Assembly: GCA_964548175.1 (NCBI GenBank)
Contig: CAZJQS010000007.1
Location: 62,001 to 126,000 of the forward strand
Source of the DNA: JANQPA01 sp964548175
Lineage (GTDB): Bacteria > Bacteroidota > Bacteroidia > Chitinophagales > Saprospiraceae
DNA: 64,000 nt
Direction of reading: 5' to 3'
This document shows, in pieces, positions 44,708 through 53,494 of the stretch. The notes beneath the pieces are model-generated. The model was not told the DNA's origin. It saw only the letters and a program-made list of their open reading frames with translations, and searched no databases. How positions within the stretch are numbered: position 1 is the stretch's first letter; the number at the start of each line of letters is the position of its first letter. The translations under genes were made by a program, and so were the position numbers.

Positions 44708-45728
44708 GTTAACCGAGTACAGCCACGGCGCCGGTTGCGGCTGCAAACTGTCTCCAGGTGTATTATCTGATATTTTGGGAAAAAACGACCATCTGCCTGT
44801 TTTTGACCGGCTGTTGGTCGGTAATGAGACCAGTGATGATGCCGCTGTAGTGGACCTGGACGGGCAAACGGCTATTGTCAGTACTACTGATTTTTTTATG
44901 CCCATTGTGGATGACCCCCAACAGTTTGGGCGCATTGCCGCTGCCAATGCCATCAGCGATATTTATGCGATGGGCGCTGAACCCCTCATGGCTATTGCGA
45001 TATTGGGCTGGCCGATCGATAAAATACCTGCCTCGGTAGCCGGTCAGGTGTTGGAAGGTGGCCGGATGAGTTGTACAGAAGCCGGTATTCCCCTGGCCGG
45101 AGGGCATAGTATTGACAGCCCGGAGCCGATTTTCGGACTCGCTGTAACGGGCAGGGCGCCTGTCACTCAGGTGAAAAAAAATAAAGACGGCAGGGTAGGG
45201 GACTTACTCTACCTCACCAAACCCCTGGGCATTGGAACCGTAACAACAGCGCAGAAAAAGAAGCTGGCGGAAAAAGGCGATCTTGACCAGGCCATACAGG
45301 CCATGCTTACCCTTAACAAGATTGGTCAAACGTTTGGAACCTTGCCTTATGTGCATGCTGTCACAGACGTCACGGGCTTCGGCCTGGCGGGGCATTTATT
45401 GGAGCTGTGTGAAGCCAGTCGAACCTCCGCCATCATTCATTTGGATCAATTACCCGTTTTCGATTTTGCTAAAAAATATATAGAAAAAGGTTGTATTCCG
45501 GGAGGAACCAAACGGAACTGGGCCACTTACGGCCATCGCCTGGAACTGCGCCATGAAGAGGATTACCTGCTGCTCGCAGATCCTCAGACCAGCGGCGGAT
45601 TGCTGGTGAGCGTTGATCCTCAGCGGCAACTGGACTTTGAAGCATTAATGAAAAATAATGGTATGGAACTTCGGCCCATTGGGATTTTGGGCAGTCAGAA
45701 TGGGCCGAAGATCATACGTGTGGAATAG
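44697..45728 (+). CDS. selD: Selenide, water dikinase
   Basis: This 343-residue protein has the N-terminal signature SHGAGCGCKLSP (Cys14, Cys16, Lys17), the Cys (not selenocysteine) form of SelD. ATP-grasp-like motifs follow (DDAAVVDLDGQTAIVSTTDF, TDVTGFGLAGHLLE, PQTSGGLLVS). It makes selenophosphate from selenide and ATP. Its ATG lies inside the mnmH gene, which couples the two. No selA or selB appears in the window, so at this locus the selenophosphate most directly serves tRNA selenouridine. The call is firm on the basis of the motifs. Confidence 0.95.
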   Translation: MEYKLTEYSHGAGCGCKLSPGVLSDILGKNDHLPVFDRLLVGNETSDDAAVVDLDGQTAIVSTTDFFMPIVDDPQQFGRIAAANAISDIYAMGAEPLMAIAILGWPIDKIPASVAGQVLEGGRMSCTEAGIPLAGGHSIDSPEPIFGLAVTGRAPVTQVKKNKDGRVGDLLYLTKPLGIGTVTTAQKKKLAEKGDLDQAIQAMLTLNKIGQTFGTLPYVHAVTDVTGFGLAGHLLELCEASRTSAIIHLDQLPVFDFAKKYIEKGCIPGGTKRNWATYGHRLELRHEEDYLLLADPQTSGGLLVSVDPQRQLDFEALMKNNGMELRPIGILGSQNGPKIIRVE

Positions 45729-45799
45729 TTCCAGGTTTGATCAATGCAATATAGAATAACTAAGCAGGTAAGGATGTTCATTAAAAAGTGCTCAGTTAC

Positions 45800-46261
45800 T
45801 TATTTTTCCAGTAGACTTACTTTTATCAGCCCCCCTTCCTTAACCAGGTGTACTACTTGAGTATTCAGGTCGACCACGATGTTCTTACGAGCCTCATCTG
45901 CTATGGCTCTTCCTGGATCTACATCGGTAGAGCCAATCGACCTTCCCGGGTCGACATCGGTAGAGCCGATGCTGCGGTCACCTTCTGCTTCGCGCATCTT
46001 TTTAGGCTTTCCGATGATGTGCAGGAGCGGACGTTCGGGAATGAACATCAGCTGCCACTGATCTTCTTCAGTATTCAGCGGGAAGGGCAAAGCTTTAGCC
46101 TTACTGGAGGTATTGTCTGGAGCGGAGACAACGGAAAGCTGGCCACCCATCAGGCCGATCAGGACGCCATTATCTTCGTCCAGAGGAAAAGCAATGGCTT
46201 CGCCGTTGTCGATCAGGAAAACTGTTTCCTGATCGGAGGAGAGGGTTATGGAGTTCAGCAT
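45800..46261 (-). CDS. Hypothetical protein with internal tandem repeat
   Basis: This 153-residue protein has no signal peptide. It starts with SITLSSDQETVFLIDNGEA, a beta-rich domain. Residues 96-106 and 107-117 are an exact tandem copy of RSIGSTDVDPG. The 33 bp repeat has diverged at synonymous positions, so it is not a very recent copying slip. A similar but unmatched 'GRAIADEARK' stretch follows. The C-terminus (VVDLNTQVVHLVKEGGLIKVSL) is again beta-rich. The function is unknown. It lies convergent with selD and upstream of no coupled gene. Confidence 0.55.
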   Translation of the reverse strand: MLNSITLSSDQETVFLIDNGEAIAFPLDEDNGVLIGLMGGQLSVVSAPDNTSSKAKALPFPLNTEEDQWQLMFIPERPLLHIIGKPKKMREAEGDRSIGSTDVDPGRSIGSTDVDPGRAIADEARKNIVVDLNTQVVHLVKEGGLIKVSLLEK

Positions 46262-46323
46262 GTTTATTGATTCAAGGCTTTAGAAAATAATTGAAGTAAA
46301 AATAGAAAAGAATTTCAATAATT

Positions 46324-47721
46324 TTAATACCCTAATATCTTTAACATCTCATCTGCTTTTTGTTCTTCCTGATACAACACATCCACGAGATTTCCTTTGG
46401 CATCCTTGTAGATCAGTACGTGTTTGGGTGAGGGGATCAGACAATGTTTAATTCCACCATATCCGCTTATGGAATCCTGATAAGCTCCGGTATGGAAAAA
46501 ACCGAGGTAGAGCGGTTCTTTATCATCGGGAGGATAAGCAGGCAGGTAGACCTGGCTTTCGTGCACTTCTGAATTGTAGTAATCGGAGTTATCGCAGCTT
46601 AGTCCCCCGATGTTGACGCGGCGATACTCATTAGTCCATTTGTTAATGGGAAGCAGGATAAAGCGCTCGCCTATGCCCCAGGCATCGGGCAGGGTGGTCA
46701 TCAGAGAGTTATCGATCATGTACCAAAGCTCCGAATCGTTTTGTCTTTTTTGAGAAAGGACCCCAAAGATATTGGCGCCGCTTTCACCAACGGTATATTT
46801 TCCGAATTCGGTGAAAATATCGGGTTCGGGTACATCTTCCTCTTCACAAGCCTGGAGGATGTTACTGACGATTTCCTTAACCATATATTTATAGTCAAAC
46901 TCGAAGCCCAGCGAGTTTCGGATAGGCATACCTCCTCCAATGTTGATGGCTTTCAGGTCATCAGACTGGCGCTTCAGCTCGCAGTAAAGTTTGAGTACTT
47001 TTTTTAATTCGCCCCAGTAATACAAGGTATCTTTAATGCCGGTATCCACAAAAAAGTGCAGCATTTTGACCTTAAACTTTGGGTTGTTAGCGAGCTTCTC
47101 CTCGAAGAAGGGAACTACCTCGGTGCTGCGAATACCGAGGCGGGAAGTATAGAATTCAAAATTCGGCTCTTCTTCCGTAGCTACCCTTATGCCAATATTG
47201 CACTCGTTTTTTATATGTTGCTCATAATAACTGAGCTCCTCCTTATTGTCCAGGACAGGAATGACATTCTCAAATCCATCATTGATCAGGTCACAAATGG
47301 CCTGCATATAGTGCTGAGGTTTGAATCCGTTACAAACAATGATGATGTCCTTTTTGATCTTCCCGCTTTCGTAAAGCTTGCGGATCAGGTTAATGTCAAA
47401 AGCAGAAGAGGTTTCTAATTGTACTTCATGCCTTAAGACCTCATATAGCACGTGACTAAAGTGGGAGCTTTTCGTACAGTAGCAATAATAATACTTGCCT
47501 TGATAACTCATTGACCTCATAGCCCGGTTAAAAAAATTGCGCGCTCTTTTGATCTGTGCGCCTATCTTGGGCATGTAGGTGATCTTTAGAGGAGTTCCGT
47601 ATTTTTCGATCAAATGCTTCAGCGGAACTCCATTAAACACCAGATAACCATTTTCAATGTCAAATCCTTCCTGAGGAAAATAAAAGGTTTGGTCAATTAA
47701 GTCAAAGTATCTGTTTGTCAC
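46324..47721 (-). CDS. speA: Arginine decarboxylase, PLP fold III
   Basis: This 465-residue protein has the alanine-racemase-fold decarboxylase signatures: PLP lysine in YYCYCTKSSHF (Lys84), LETSSAFDIN, INIGGGMP and the catalytic CDNSDYY near the C-terminus. The length and the long N-terminal extension match the short-type biosynthetic arginine decarboxylase found in Bacteroidota rather than diaminopimelate decarboxylase. It would make agmatine for polyamine synthesis in the cytosol. It is transcribed away from the MazG-like gene, with 147 bp between them holding both promoters. No agmatinase or other polyamine gene is nearby. Confidence 0.85.
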   Translation of the reverse strand: MTNRYFDLIDQTFYFPQEGFDIENGYLVFNGVPLKHLIEKYGTPLKITYMPKIGAQIKRARNFFNRAMRSMSYQGKYYYCYCTKSSHFSHVLYEVLRHEVQLETSSAFDINLIRKLYESGKIKKDIIIVCNGFKPQHYMQAICDLINDGFENVIPVLDNKEELSYYEQHIKNECNIGIRVATEEEPNFEFYTSRLGIRSTEVVPFFEEKLANNPKFKVKMLHFFVDTGIKDTLYYWGELKKVLKLYCELKRQSDDLKAINIGGGMPIRNSLGFEFDYKYMVKEIVSNILQACEEEDVPEPDIFTEFGKYTVGESGANIFGVLSQKRQNDSELWYMIDNSLMTTLPDAWGIGERFILLPINKWTNEYRRVNIGGLSCDNSDYYNSEVHESQVYLPAYPPDDKEPLYLGFFHTGAYQDSISGYGGIKHCLIPSPKHVLIYKDAKGNLVDVLYQEEQKADEMLKILGY

Positions 47722-47868
47722 CTCGGAATCTTATTTTTTGTTTTATGCTATAATAATTTGATAATCATTTTTTTGTGGATGCCTTTTTCCTCTTTCTCCC
47801 ACGTCCATTCTGCAAAAGTAGAGAAAAATTAGTCGATTTGTAATACATTCGTTCAAAACAAAAAAATA

Positions 47869-48330
47869 ATGGAAAAGTTAGATGTACTGAATCAAGTTGC
47901 TGAATTTCACCGTACCTTTCAACACCCGGTGGAAGAAACACCTACCATACCCGCTCCTGAGCGGCAGCAACTTCGAATCGCTTTGCTGTCCGAAGAACTG
48001 GAGGAGCTCAGAAAGGCTATTGCCGAAAATAACCTTATAGAAATAGCCGATGCCCTTTGTGACCTGCAGTACGTCCTTTCCGGCGCCATTCTTGAATTTG
48101 GCCTGGGAGATCGCTTTAAAGCGCTTTTTGATGAGGTGCACCGCTCTAACATGAGCAAAGCCTGCCGATCCGAAGCGGAAGCCATCGCCACGATGAAACA
48201 CTACGAACAACGAGGATTCGAAAGCTACTATAAAAAAGTCGGCGATCAATACCTGGTCTTTAGAAAAGGAGATAACAAAACCCTCAAATCCGTCAACTAT
48301 TCCCCTGCTGATCTGGAAAGCCTGATCTGA
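47869..48330 (+). CDS. Nucleotide pyrophosphohydrolase (MazG/HisE-like)
   Basis: This 153-residue protein carries the MazG-type metal-binding helices: LLSEELEELRKAIAEN (EExxE) and EIADALCDLQYVLSGA (ExxD). Family members hydrolyse nucleoside triphosphates to monophosphate and pyrophosphate, often as house-cleaning enzymes. The single domain and the C-terminal KVGDQYLVFRKGDNKTL are typical of small stand-alone forms. The substrate is not deducible. It converges on the endonuclease III family gene (48354), 23 bp away. Confidence 0.85.
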   Translation: MEKLDVLNQVAEFHRTFQHPVEETPTIPAPERQQLRIALLSEELEELRKAIAENNLIEIADALCDLQYVLSGAILEFGLGDRFKALFDEVHRSNMSKACRSEAEAIATMKHYEQRGFESYYKKVGDQYLVFRKGDNKTLKSVNYSPADLESLI

Positions 48331-48353
48331 ATGACCTTCAAAAACCAGGTTGA

Positions 48354-49049
48354 CTACTTTGAGAAGCCTCCTTGTCTTATCCAGTAACAATACTCCCGAA
48401 CCGGACAGTCCTCACAACGAGGATAATTTGGGAAACACCTTTTCTGTCCGTGATACATCATAGCTTCATGATGATCGTAAAAATCTCTGGCTGTCCATTC
48501 CTCGGGCGTCAACGCAGTGATCAGTTGCTGAGCTCTGGCTGTAGTAGCTTTTTCCGGGACCATTCCCAGGCGCCGGGCGACGCGTATGTGATGACTGTCG
48601 ATGACCATGGCCGGCAGCCGGAGGCTGCTGAAATTTAAAACTGCGGCGCTGGTCTTGGGTCCTACTCCGGGAAGCTTTTCCAGCCATTTCTTGGCTTCCG
48701 GCGGGGGCATGTTTTTGAGAAAATCGAGGGAAAGCACCCCCTTGTTGGTTTCGGTTATCAAATGCAGAATCTGCTGTATGCGTCTGGCCTTTTGACCGGG
48801 AAAGGTAACGCAATAGATGGTCTGAACGAGTGCTTCCGTATCGCTGTCTCTGACGGATTCCCACTCGGGATATTTTTCCTTAAGCTGTCGAACAGCTTTT
48901 GCCGTCCGGGCGTTAGGCGTCCGGTGGGATAAAAGGGCGCCGACCAACTCGCCTAGTGGTTCTTCATCACTGAAATAAGGGAAAGGAGCGCCGTAAGCCT
49001 CGCAGAGAAGGCGATGAATGCTTAAAAAGTCTTTTTGCGATAAGGACAT
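48354..49049 (-). CDS. nth: Endonuclease III family DNA glycosylase/lyase
   Basis: This 231-residue protein has the helix-hairpin-helix-GPD motif LPGVGPKTSAAV with catalytic Lys132, an aspartate in VIDSHHIRVARR (Asp151), and the four cysteines of the 4Fe-4S cluster (C205-x6-C-x2-C-x5-C221). Lysine plus aspartate indicates a bifunctional glycosylase/AP lyase that removes oxidised pyrimidines. The common family spelling is DTHVxRV, and Ser-His here is a mild variant. It may be a paralogue of the main nth copy. It is monocistronic. Confidence 0.88.
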   Translation of the reverse strand: MSLSQKDFLSIHRLLCEAYGAPFPYFSDEEPLGELVGALLSHRTPNARTAKAVRQLKEKYPEWESVRDSDTEALVQTIYCVTFPGQKARRIQQILHLITETNKGVLSLDFLKNMPPPEAKKWLEKLPGVGPKTSAAVLNFSSLRLPAMVIDSHHIRVARRLGMVPEKATTARAQQLITALTPEEWTARDFYDHHEAMMYHGQKRCFPNYPRCEDCPVREYCYWIRQGGFSK

Positions 49050-49134
49050 TCTTGTTTTTTATGGTTCGTAATGATTACTTCCAGGGCGTCTAAAAGATCA
49101 GTTATGCTGAATGCACAGCCTGAACAACTTCTCC

Positions 49135-49189
49135 TTTCAGCGGCCTTTTTTAGGAAAAATGAAGTTTTCCTCAAAAAAGACCGCTGAAA
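49135..49189. repeat. Long imperfect palindrome (55 bp)
   Basis: TTTCAGCGG...CTTTTTT...GGAAAA pairs with TTTTCC...AAAAAAG...CCGCTGAAA around ATGAAG. It is an unusually long stem with short interior mismatches. It sits between the starts of divergent genes, so it is not a classical terminator for either. Confidence 0.7.
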
Positions 49190-49292
49190 AATATATTATT
49201 AGTGGTTCCATCCGCCACAGGCGGGATGGGCTGCCTGGCTGACGGGAAGCAAAGCATCTTTTTTCACCACTTTATGATGTTATACAGATAAA

Positions 49293-50444
49293 ATGAACAC
49301 TGACCTACCAGGAAATGTTGGGATCGAGCTTTTACTGGACAATCCTTTTTGGGGTATGCTCTATCGAGGCCTACCCCGTAAGGTGACTGAAGAGGTCGAT
49401 CGGATCAGCCTGATAGTTCATCAGGATGGTCTCTACCTGGCTTTTCATCCGTCCGTTTCGGATGATCTGCACCGTGCTCATTTTTTATGGGATGTTCAGC
49501 ATGAACTGCTTCATTTTTTATTGGATCATCCGCTTGGCCGAATGGAGTGCGCCAACAAGCGGTTGTTCGACCTGGCGGCGGATATTTGCGTGCACCAGTT
49601 TTTGGGGGTTCCCCTGCAAGGGATTGACCGAAGAGCAATGGATGCCTGGGAGTGGCTGCCTTTTCAATCTGCGGAATATTATTATCAGCGTTTGATCGAA
49701 TGGGAGGAGGCAAAAAACAGCTGGGCCAAACCAAGGCTGGTTGCTTTGCTGGACGGGAATGCCCGTGTACTTGCCAGGCATCAGAATTGGCTATTCAGTA
49801 ATCCTGGTGCTGATTCGTACGCGTCTGCGGGCCATTTGTTGTTCAACCTGAAGTCGGTGCTCGAAAAAACGCATTTGCAATGGCCGGAAGGGCTTTTTGC
49901 ACTAGTTAGAGACCGGTTGCCGGATGTATCTTCGACGATCAACTGGACGGATCAGCTTCATTGGCTTGATCGCAATAGCCGCCGAACGCGGCTGGTGGTA
50001 CGAAAAACCAAGCGATCCAAAAGGTATGGGCAACCTCCTGGGACGAAAGTGGTGCTCCGTCATCGCCTATTACTGGCCATCGACACTTCCGGAAGCGTCT
50101 CTGAAGCGCAGCTCAGGCTTTTCTTTCAGGAAATTCATCGCCTGTATCACAAGGGAGCAGAAATCGATATACTGGAATGCGATGCCGCCATTCAACGACA
50201 ATACGCTTTTGAAGGCCGACTTCCCACGATGATCAAAGGCCGGGGGGCGACTTTATACAATCCCGCCATTGAATGGTTTAATGAACATAATGAATACGGA
50301 GGAATGGTCTATTTCACAGATGGGCAGGGGCCAGCACCTTTTGTCCAGGCTCGGCGACCGATGCTATGGGTGATAGCTGGAGCGTCAGAAAGTGATCGGG
50401 AGCGCTTTCAGAGTTGGACGGGGAGAGCAGCATTTTTGGGGTAG
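49293..50444 (+). CDS. VWA-like protein with HExxH metallopeptidase-like domain (DUF2201 type)
   Basis: This 383-residue protein combines two parts. The N-terminal part (to about residue 170) contains HELLHFLLDH (His70, Glu71, His74, His79), the pattern of a zinc metallopeptidase or a relic of one. The C-terminal part has the MIDAS-like start LLAIDTSGSVS (Asp264, Ser266, Ser268) and TDGQGPAPF of a von Willebrand A-like domain. Proteins with this layout accompany MoxR-type AAA ATPases, and one is encoded next (50708). The pair probably works as an ATPase-driven chaperone or remodelling machine, and protease activity is not shown. The gene is separated from the ATPase by 263 bp with two perfect palindromes. 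Confidence 0.82.
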   Translation: MNTDLPGNVGIELLLDNPFWGMLYRGLPRKVTEEVDRISLIVHQDGLYLAFHPSVSDDLHRAHFLWDVQHELLHFLLDHPLGRMECANKRLFDLAADICVHQFLGVPLQGIDRRAMDAWEWLPFQSAEYYYQRLIEWEEAKNSWAKPRLVALLDGNARVLARHQNWLFSNPGADSYASAGHLLFNLKSVLEKTHLQWPEGLFALVRDRLPDVSSTINWTDQLHWLDRNSRRTRLVVRKTKRSKRYGQPPGTKVVLRHRLLLAIDTSGSVSEAQLRLFFQEIHRLYHKGAEIDILECDAAIQRQYAFEGRLPTMIKGRGATLYNPAIEWFNEHNEYGGMVYFTDGQGPAPFVQARRPMLWVIAGASESDRERFQSWTGRAAFLG

Positions 50445-50463
50445 TTTTTTTTTGGTGATGTCC

Positions 50464-50500
50464 TTAGACCTCAAAGGTCTTTAAGACCTTTGAGGTCTAA
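50464..50500. repeat. Perfect 37 bp palindrome, copy 1
   Basis: TTAGACCTCAAAGGTCTT, one T, then its exact reverse complement. It lies 20 bp after the VWA gene and could terminate it. A shorter identical copy is at 50631-50659. Confidence 0.9.
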
Positions 50501-50630
50501 AAATGAAAGTTTTCCACATTTTGACGATTTTTGGCTTGTAACATTCTGATTGTCATTTTTTTATATAGTGTTAAAAAAATCAAAGACCTCGTATTAGTGT
50601 CCGCTTTTGTCGGGCCTTAAAAAAGCCCCT

Positions 50631-50659
50631 ACCTCAAAGGTCTTTAAGACCTTTGAGGT
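50631..50659. repeat. Perfect 29 bp palindrome, copy 2
   Basis: ACCTCAAAGGTCTT, one T, then its exact complement. It is the core of the 50464 palindrome without the outer TTAG on the left. It is 130 bp from copy 1 and 49 bp before the AAA ATPase start. Confidence 0.9.
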
Positions 50660-50707
50660 CTAAGAAAGGCCTAAGAAATTGACGGCGATTTTATTAGCTT
50701 TACCTTC

Positions 50708-51805
50708 ATGGAAAGATCAAACGGTGGTTTGGGGCCGGAAATAAGCGCAGGTCAGCTTCGCTCCTTATTGGACAGCCTGCTCGATTTCTCTGCTCATCCT
50801 GAAGAAGGCATGTGGCCTTTACCTTTGTGTATCTGGGGAAAATCAGGCATTGGCAAGACTACACTTATCCATGACTATGCTAAAGAGAAAAAGTATCCGC
50901 TCGTACATCTGGCGCCTGCCCAGATTGAGGAGATGGGGGATTTGCTTGGCATGCCGGTTGTTGAAAATGACCGTACAGTATTTAGAAAGCCGTCCTGGGC
51001 GCCTCATGGAGAAGGCCCCGGTATCCTCCTACTGGATGATTTCAACCGGGCTGATGAACGCATCATCAGAGGGTTGATGCAACTGCTACAAGAGAAAAAG
51101 TTGCTGGCCTGGTCTCTTCCACCGGCCTGGACTATAGTGCTGACCGCTAATCCGGAATCTGCCGAATACCATGTTACACCTTTAGACCAGGCATTACTGA
51201 CTCGCATGATACACCTGACACTAGTCTTTGACCTTCAGGACTGGATAAGCTGGGCAGAGCGTCATCCACTTCCGCAATGGAGCATTGCTTTCGCTGCTGC
51301 TATGCCCGAGTACTTTGATCAGGACCGGCAAACCCCAAGGACATTTGCTCAGCTGGCTCGCCAGGCCGAGCGATTGGGGATGGCCATAAAAGCAGAAAAC
51401 GAAGCTTTTTTCTTGCTTGCAGAATCCTTCCTGGGCAAAACCGCGGCAAAGGCCCTGAGAAAATTCCTGAACTCCGGCTGGGAGCAAATACCGGGAGCGC
51501 CTCAAATCTTCCATGCTGCCGACTTTGAAAAGGAAATAACACCTTTACTTCGACAATGGAGCCGACCCGGGACTATACAACGCGCCGACTTGTTTTCCTT
51601 ACTCATCAATCGAATACAGCTGTGGTTGAAAAGACATCAGGGTGATTTTTCTCAGAAAGAAAGAGAAAACCTGAAAAAACTGCTCCTTTCACCTGAATTG
51701 CCGGCAGATTTGAGATTCCAACTGGCCCAGTATTGCTCAGCAAGCCCTCGCCCTGAGCTTCAACACCTGATCAGCGATCCGGAAGTGGCGCGTTTCATCT
51801 TGTAA
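50708..51805 (+). CDS. MoxR-type AAA ATPase
   Basis: This 365-residue protein has Walker A GKSGIGKT (residues 44-51), Walker B GILLLDDFNRAD (Asp110, Asp111), sensor-1-like TIVLTANPES and an arginine-finger region (TPLDQALLTRMIH). The layout matches the MoxR group, whose members act with VWA-domain partners. The partner is the gene upstream. The C-terminal 100 residues are helical and may bind it. Neither gene has a signal peptide, so the complex would be cytosolic. The order VWA then ATPase, with repeats between, is unusual because the pair is usually tightly packed in the opposite order. Confidence 0.88.
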   Translation: MERSNGGLGPEISAGQLRSLLDSLLDFSAHPEEGMWPLPLCIWGKSGIGKTTLIHDYAKEKKYPLVHLAPAQIEEMGDLLGMPVVENDRTVFRKPSWAPHGEGPGILLLDDFNRADERIIRGLMQLLQEKKLLAWSLPPAWTIVLTANPESAEYHVTPLDQALLTRMIHLTLVFDLQDWISWAERHPLPQWSIAFAAAMPEYFDQDRQTPRTFAQLARQAERLGMAIKAENEAFFLLAESFLGKTAAKALRKFLNSGWEQIPGAPQIFHAADFEKEITPLLRQWSRPGTIQRADLFSLLINRIQLWLKRHQGDFSQKERENLKKLLLSPELPADLRFQLAQYCSASPRPELQHLISDPEVARFIL

Positions 51806-51975
51806 TTAAATGCCCTGGTAGATCGTTTAAACCCTATCGTATATTTGTTTTAGGAAGCTGTAATTGCATTGTTATTTTTAAAGATTATTAAAATAAATCA
51901 GCTATGCCGTACCTTGTCAACAGTAAGTAACGGCATAACTGATATACTACTAAAACTTGCAATAATTTCAACTTT

Positions 51976-53469
51976 ATGAAAAAGGTACTTTTTTTATTGT
52001 TTTTAATTCCTGTCATTTCCTTGGCCCAAAAAGCCGATTTGCCTGAGTTTGGCATTACCCAGGCGGATGTTGAATACAAGCTCCGCTTTTTGGCTTCTGA
52101 TGAACTGAAAGGCAGAGATACAGGCTCAGAAGAAAATAATATTGCTGCGAGGTTCATCGCAGCGCATTTAGAGTCTTTCGGTTATAAGCCGGCTCCCGGG
52201 CAATCCTCCTATTATCAGACCATCGAGTTTACCAAGTCAAAAACGCCTAATAAGGGTATGTTTGCCGTTGGGGGAGATACCTATGAACAAGGAGAGCAAC
52301 TGATGCTGCTGTCCGGTAACCTGGATAAGACCACTGCAGAAGTGGTTTTCGCTAACCATGGTTGGGTGGATGAAGAAGCAGGACGGAATGATTATGAAGG
52401 ACTGGATGTCGAAGGAAAGATCGTAATCGTCCTGCCAGGTGTTGAAGAAGGGCAAAACGATCAGGCGGCTTTTGCAGCGGCATCTGAAAAAAGAAAATTT
52501 GCCCAGGAAAAAGGCGCGCTCGCTTTGATCGAACTCTATCGCTTACAATTCCCCTGGCAGTTCTTCAAGCGCTATTTCGGTGGAGAAAGTTTGAATTTGC
52601 CGGATGATAAGGAAGAAGACGGGGGAACATTGATCTACGGATGGCTTCAGGAAAGTCAGGAGCAGCAGGACTTGGCCAAGGTTCGCGAAGGAGAAAAAAT
52701 GCAGGGGGAACTGATGAGCACCGGATATCAAAAAAAGGCGACTCCTTCTCATAATGTGGTGGGAGTGCTGGAAGGTACGGATCCCGCCCTTAAGAACGAA
52801 TACATCTTGTTGTCTGCTCATTTCGATCACGTCGGAGTGACCAACAGAGGCCCAGGCCGGGATTCCATTTTTAACGGCGCCAGAGACAACGCTATGGGAA
52901 CAGTAGCTTTGCTGACTGCTGCCGAAGCGTTGGCTAAGGAACGCCCTAAGCGCTCAGTGATCATCCTGGCTTGTACCGGAGAGGAAAAAGGTCTGCTGGG
53001 AAGCCGCTATTACACAGAAAATCCTCTACTTCCTTTGGACCAAACCATTTTTAATCTCAACACAGACGGGGCCGGCTACAATACAACCGAAGCGGTGAGT
53101 GTAATCGGATGGGGACGTACCGGAACAGATTATGCCATCGAAAAAGGTACCCGCCCCTTTGGGCTGAATATCATCAAGGATCCCGCACCAGAGCAAAACC
53201 TCTTCGATCGCTCCGATAACGTTTCTTTCTGTGCAAAAGGCGTTCCTGCCCTGACCTTCAGTCCTGCTTTTGAGAATTTTGACGGCGAGATACAAAAGTA
53301 TTATCATCAGCCTGCCGATGAGGCGGACGCCGTAGACATGAACTACCTGTTGAGATACAGCCAGTCTTACGCCCATATCGCCCGCCTGATCGCTAATAAC
53401 GAAGAAAGACCAAAGTGGAGGGAAGGTGATAAGTATGAAGAACTGGGAAAGAAATTATACAACAAATAA
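51976..53469 (+). CDS. M28 family aminopeptidase, secreted
   Basis: This 497-residue protein has a signal peptide (FLLFLIPVISLAQ), a protease-associated (PA) inserted region (about 105-260) and a zinc-binding M28 core. The metal ligands and catalytic residues appear in order: SAHFDHVG (His282), NGARDNAMGTVALL (Asp304), ACTGEEKGLLGS (adjacent Glu pair) and NTDGAG. The M28 fold removes N-terminal amino acids from peptides in the periplasm. It lies downstream of the AAA gene by about 170 bp but is transcribed from its own leader. The PA insertion is typical of larger bacterial members. Confidence 0.92.
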   Translation: MKKVLFLLFLIPVISLAQKADLPEFGITQADVEYKLRFLASDELKGRDTGSEENNIAARFIAAHLESFGYKPAPGQSSYYQTIEFTKSKTPNKGMFAVGGDTYEQGEQLMLLSGNLDKTTAEVVFANHGWVDEEAGRNDYEGLDVEGKIVIVLPGVEEGQNDQAAFAAASEKRKFAQEKGALALIELYRLQFPWQFFKRYFGGESLNLPDDKEEDGGTLIYGWLQESQEQQDLAKVREGEKMQGELMSTGYQKKATPSHNVVGVLEGTDPALKNEYILLSAHFDHVGVTNRGPGRDSIFNGARDNAMGTVALLTAAEALAKERPKRSVIILACTGEEKGLLGSRYYTENPLLPLDQTIFNLNTDGAGYNTTEAVSVIGWGRTGTDYAIEKGTRPFGLNIIKDPAPEQNLFDRSDNVSFCAKGVPALTFSPAFENFDGEIQKYYHQPADEADAVDMNYLLRYSQSYAHIARLIANNEERPKWREGDKYEELGKKLYNK

Positions 53470-53494
53470 CAAAGGGAGTTATCCTGGAATTTTT

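Noticed and set aside
50464..50659. Possible CRISPR or attachment site at the paired palindromes
   Set aside because: Only two copies, no regular spacers, no integrase, and perfect symmetry more like a terminator-type repeat.
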